A stretch of 64,000 bases of DNA. Source: Acanthosepion esculentum. Taxonomy: Eukaryota > Mollusca > Cephalopoda > Sepiida > Sepiidae. Where the stretch lies: positions 53,845,775 through 53,909,774 of the forward strand of contig OZ038487.1 in assembly GCA_964036315.1 (NCBI GenBank). The letters run 5' to 3'. The notes under the pieces are model-generated. The model saw only the letters and a program-made list of their open reading frames with translations. It was not told the DNA's origin and searched no databases. The translations under genes were made by a program, and so were the position numbers. Of this stretch, positions 63,603-64,000 are shown piece after piece. Position 1 is the first letter of the stretch. Every line of letters starts with the position of its first letter.

Positions 63603-64000
63603 CAAGGGTTGGATGAAAATTCATAGGCTGACTAAGATACTCTCATGGAATGTGCTCAAATGATGTCTATTTTTCAACATATTCCCCTAACAGTCCACAC
63701 AATTCTTCCATTGGTGTTGCAGTGCTTGAATCCTATTGGTGAAGAAGCTTTCATCCTGTTAGCTAATATATCAACAACAGATATGGCATCATCATCAGTT
63801 TGATACTGGTTCACAGCAAAGTGTTTGTTTTTTTTTAAAGTTGGGGAACAGATGATAGTCAGATGGGGCCAAATCAGGAGAATAGGGAGGGTGATCAACC
63901 AGTTCAAAGCCACAGTTAAGCACAGCAGCCATTGAAATAAAACCTTGTATGCTGGAGCATTGTCGTAATGAAACGAAACTGCCTTTTTTCCCCCAGAGCA
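63603..64000 (-). mobile_element. Second mariner, cut by the window edge
   Basis: Starts after TA with CAAGGGTTGGATGAAAATTC, a mariner-type terminus. The minus strand then encodes, across frames, a QHQWKNCVD-like end (mariner C-terminus), IGFKHCN, NQYQTDDDAISVVD, PHLTIICS and further on a YDNAPAYK-like block, which matches the HxDNAxxH catalytic segment. It is frameshifted and continues outside the window. It differs in sequence from the mariner at 28.1 kb. Confidence 0.8.

Overview
The window looks like repeat-dominated intergenic or intronic DNA from an animal nuclear genome, most likely a mollusc and probably a cephalopod (octopus/squid type). That assignment is inferred from the mix of elements: long (TA)n and (CA)n microsatellites about every kilobase, a Penelope-like retroelement with a GIY-YIG tail, RTE-like and jockey/CR1-like LINE fragments, D34D mariners, tRNA-headed SINEs, and a very AT-rich background. 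No intact host gene, exon series, rRNA or functional tRNA gene could be supported. Every recognisable protein is from a mobile element and every one is broken.

Layout. 0-9.4 kb: LINE-B fragments, a decayed SINE, a 330-bp mini-transposon (1730-2059), a pyrimidine tract, two fold-back structures beside (TA)n, and repeat R1 (7582-8470) split by a retroposon called X here. 9.4-14.3 kb: AT-rich DNA, a Penelope-like element (10510-11975) and an imperfect tandem array. 14.4-17 kb: a dense cluster of nested palindromes separated by (TA)n. 17-24.5 kb: a long polypyrimidine tract, LINE-A copies inserted head-on into each other, LINE-B, and a 5S-rRNA-derived head followed by a tRNA-like SINE head. 26-29.4 kb: LINE-C (minus) and a full-length but broken mariner. 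31.5-32.4 kb: a solo LTR with a 265-bp GC-rich hairpin unit present twice. 32.9-37 kb: LINE-A copies in opposite orientations with nested SINE and LINE-C insertions. 37.1-43.5 kb: SINE-Y, a near-perfect 172-bp inverted repeat with hammerhead-like cores, and an inverted LINE-A pair carrying a second copy of X. 43.5-53.4 kb: LINE-B and LINE-C remnants, the uninterrupted R1 copy, SINEs. 53.5-55.7 kb: a small Gypsy-type LTR element with its own LTRs and a nested solo LTR. 56-64 kb: fold-backs, a cluster of unclassified repeats, SINEs, LINE-A tails and the end of a second mariner.

The retroelements interact as parasites and hosts: LINEs plausibly supply the machinery that moved the SINEs and X, and several insertions show target-site duplications that fix exact boundaries and relative ages. 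The strongest candidates for something undescribed are the 40.4-40.9 kb inverted repeat, the 15.4-16.4 kb palindrome-of-palindromes, the hairpin-chain LTR, retroposon X and the 5S/tRNA composite. Family names such as LINE-A or SINE-Y are labels for this window only. No alignments or database searches were run; boundaries without a target-site duplication are approximate.
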